Positions 7,445-7,822 of a DNA stretch of 7,822 nucleotides are shown in pieces; positions within the stretch are counted from its first letter, which is position 1; each line of letters begins with the position of its first letter. The translations under genes were made by a program, and so were the position numbers. This stretch comes from JBIOJM01 sp044450785 (GTDB lineage: Bacteria > Planctomycetota > Planctomycetia > Isosphaerales > Isosphaeraceae), in the NCBI GenBank assembly GCA_044450785.1, contig JBIOJM010000419.1, positions 1-7,822 on the forward strand, written 5' to 3'. The notes beneath the pieces were generated by a model that saw nothing but the letters and a program-made list of their open reading frames with translations, did no database searches and was not told the origin of the DNA.

Positions 7445-7822
7445 TCACATGGACATGCCCGCGCCAAACGTGGAAGGCGACACGGGGCTCGGCGGCTGTC
7501 GGAACGGGTAGCCGATGCTCGGCGGCATCACACCCATGCCCGTGGCGGCGGGCACCCGTCGCAAGCCGCCACCGAGGCCCATCCCGCCCGAGAGGCTCCC
7601 AGCCGGGAGCGTGAAAGGACGCCTCGCGCCCATGCCCGCAGCCATCCGCGTCATGCCGCCGCCCATCGAATCCAAGCTGAAGGATAGCCGCGCGGAATTG
7701 ATCGCGGTGGACGACCGCAATCGGAAGAAGAGCCCGCTGCCCCTCATGCCCGGCGACATCGAGGCCCCCAACCCACCCGCCGCTGGAACCATGACGTTCC
7801 CGCCCATGCCGGACGCCTCGAC
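7445..7822 (-). CDS. Met/Gly-rich protein of unknown function (5'-truncated by window edge)
   Basis: C-terminal 125 residues of an open frame that runs off the right edge; the first in-window ATG (7807) is probably internal. I do not recognise a family. It has 13 Met in 125 residues, mostly as GM or MG pairs (PGMRG, DSMGGGMTRM, AAGMGAR, SGGMGLGGG, ATGMGVM, GAGMSM). Gly and Pro are abundant, and there is no Cys or His. A short non-repetitive segment, GLFFRLRSSTAINSARLSF, breaks the low-complexity run. Codon ends are mostly G or C, supporting a real gene. It is convergent with the TolC-family gene, its stop 31 nt from that gene's stop. Thioether-rich proteins near copper/silver pumps can bind Cu(I)/Ag(I), but here that is only inference from composition and neighbours. 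No signal peptide can be judged because the N-terminus is missing. Confidence 0.6.
   Translation of the reverse strand, partial: VEASGMGGNVMVPAAGGLGASMSPGMRGSGLFFRLRSSTAINSARLSFSLDSMGGGMTRMAAGMGARRPFTLPAGSLSGGMGLGGGLRRVPAATGMGVMPPSIGYPFRQPPSPVSPSTFGAGMSM

Noticed and set aside
5731..7467. A 578-codon open frame on the minus strand opposite the TolC-family gene
   Set aside because: It is the antisense of a clear TolC-family gene. Its product has no recognisable fold and the composition expected of a GC-rich shadow frame.

Overview
The window carries most of a copper/silver-type (HME-RND) tripartite efflux locus from a GC-rich bacterium. Third codon positions are mostly G or C and several starts have good Shine-Dalgarno sites. 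The adaptor's membrane anchor, its two extra metal-binding modules and the enlarged pump resemble what I remember of planctomycete efflux loci (Isosphaeraceae/Gemmataceae). That placement is inference from style, not a search result.

Layout, left to right. 1-3172 (minus): a CusA-like RND pump, cut off at its C-terminal end by the left edge. 3192-4901 (minus): its CusB-like periplasmic adaptor, 19 nt upstream of the pump and clearly in the same operon. 4902-5083: a 182-nt gap with no supported gene. 5084-5533 (minus): a small Cys-rich exported protein of unknown function, probably the first gene of the same transcript. 5534-5862: a locally AT-richer divergent intergenic region with a good sigma70-like promoter facing left. 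5863-7413 (plus): a TolC/CusC-family outer-membrane lipoprotein, the third part of the complex. 7445 to the right edge (minus): the C-terminal part of a Met/Gly-rich protein of unknown function, convergent with the TolC gene.

Working model: the outer-membrane channel, the membrane-anchored adaptor and the inner-membrane pump form a Cu(I)/Ag(I) exporter across the envelope. The pump keeps the three periplasmic methionines that bind Cu(I)/Ag(I) in E. coli CusA (here M566, M616, M916). The adaptor carries a CPMHP...CPICGM module at its N-terminus and a second CPV...CC..C module near its C-terminus. No separate CusF-like chaperone gene is visible, so these modules may do metal capture and hand-over in its place. 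The most unusual points are a roughly 250-residue insertion in the pump exactly between the second and third triad methionines, a Gly/Met-rich stretch later in the pump, and two small unassigned proteins, one Cys-rich and one Met-rich, flanking the tripartite genes. No RNA genes, CRISPR arrays, insertion sequences or origins were seen.
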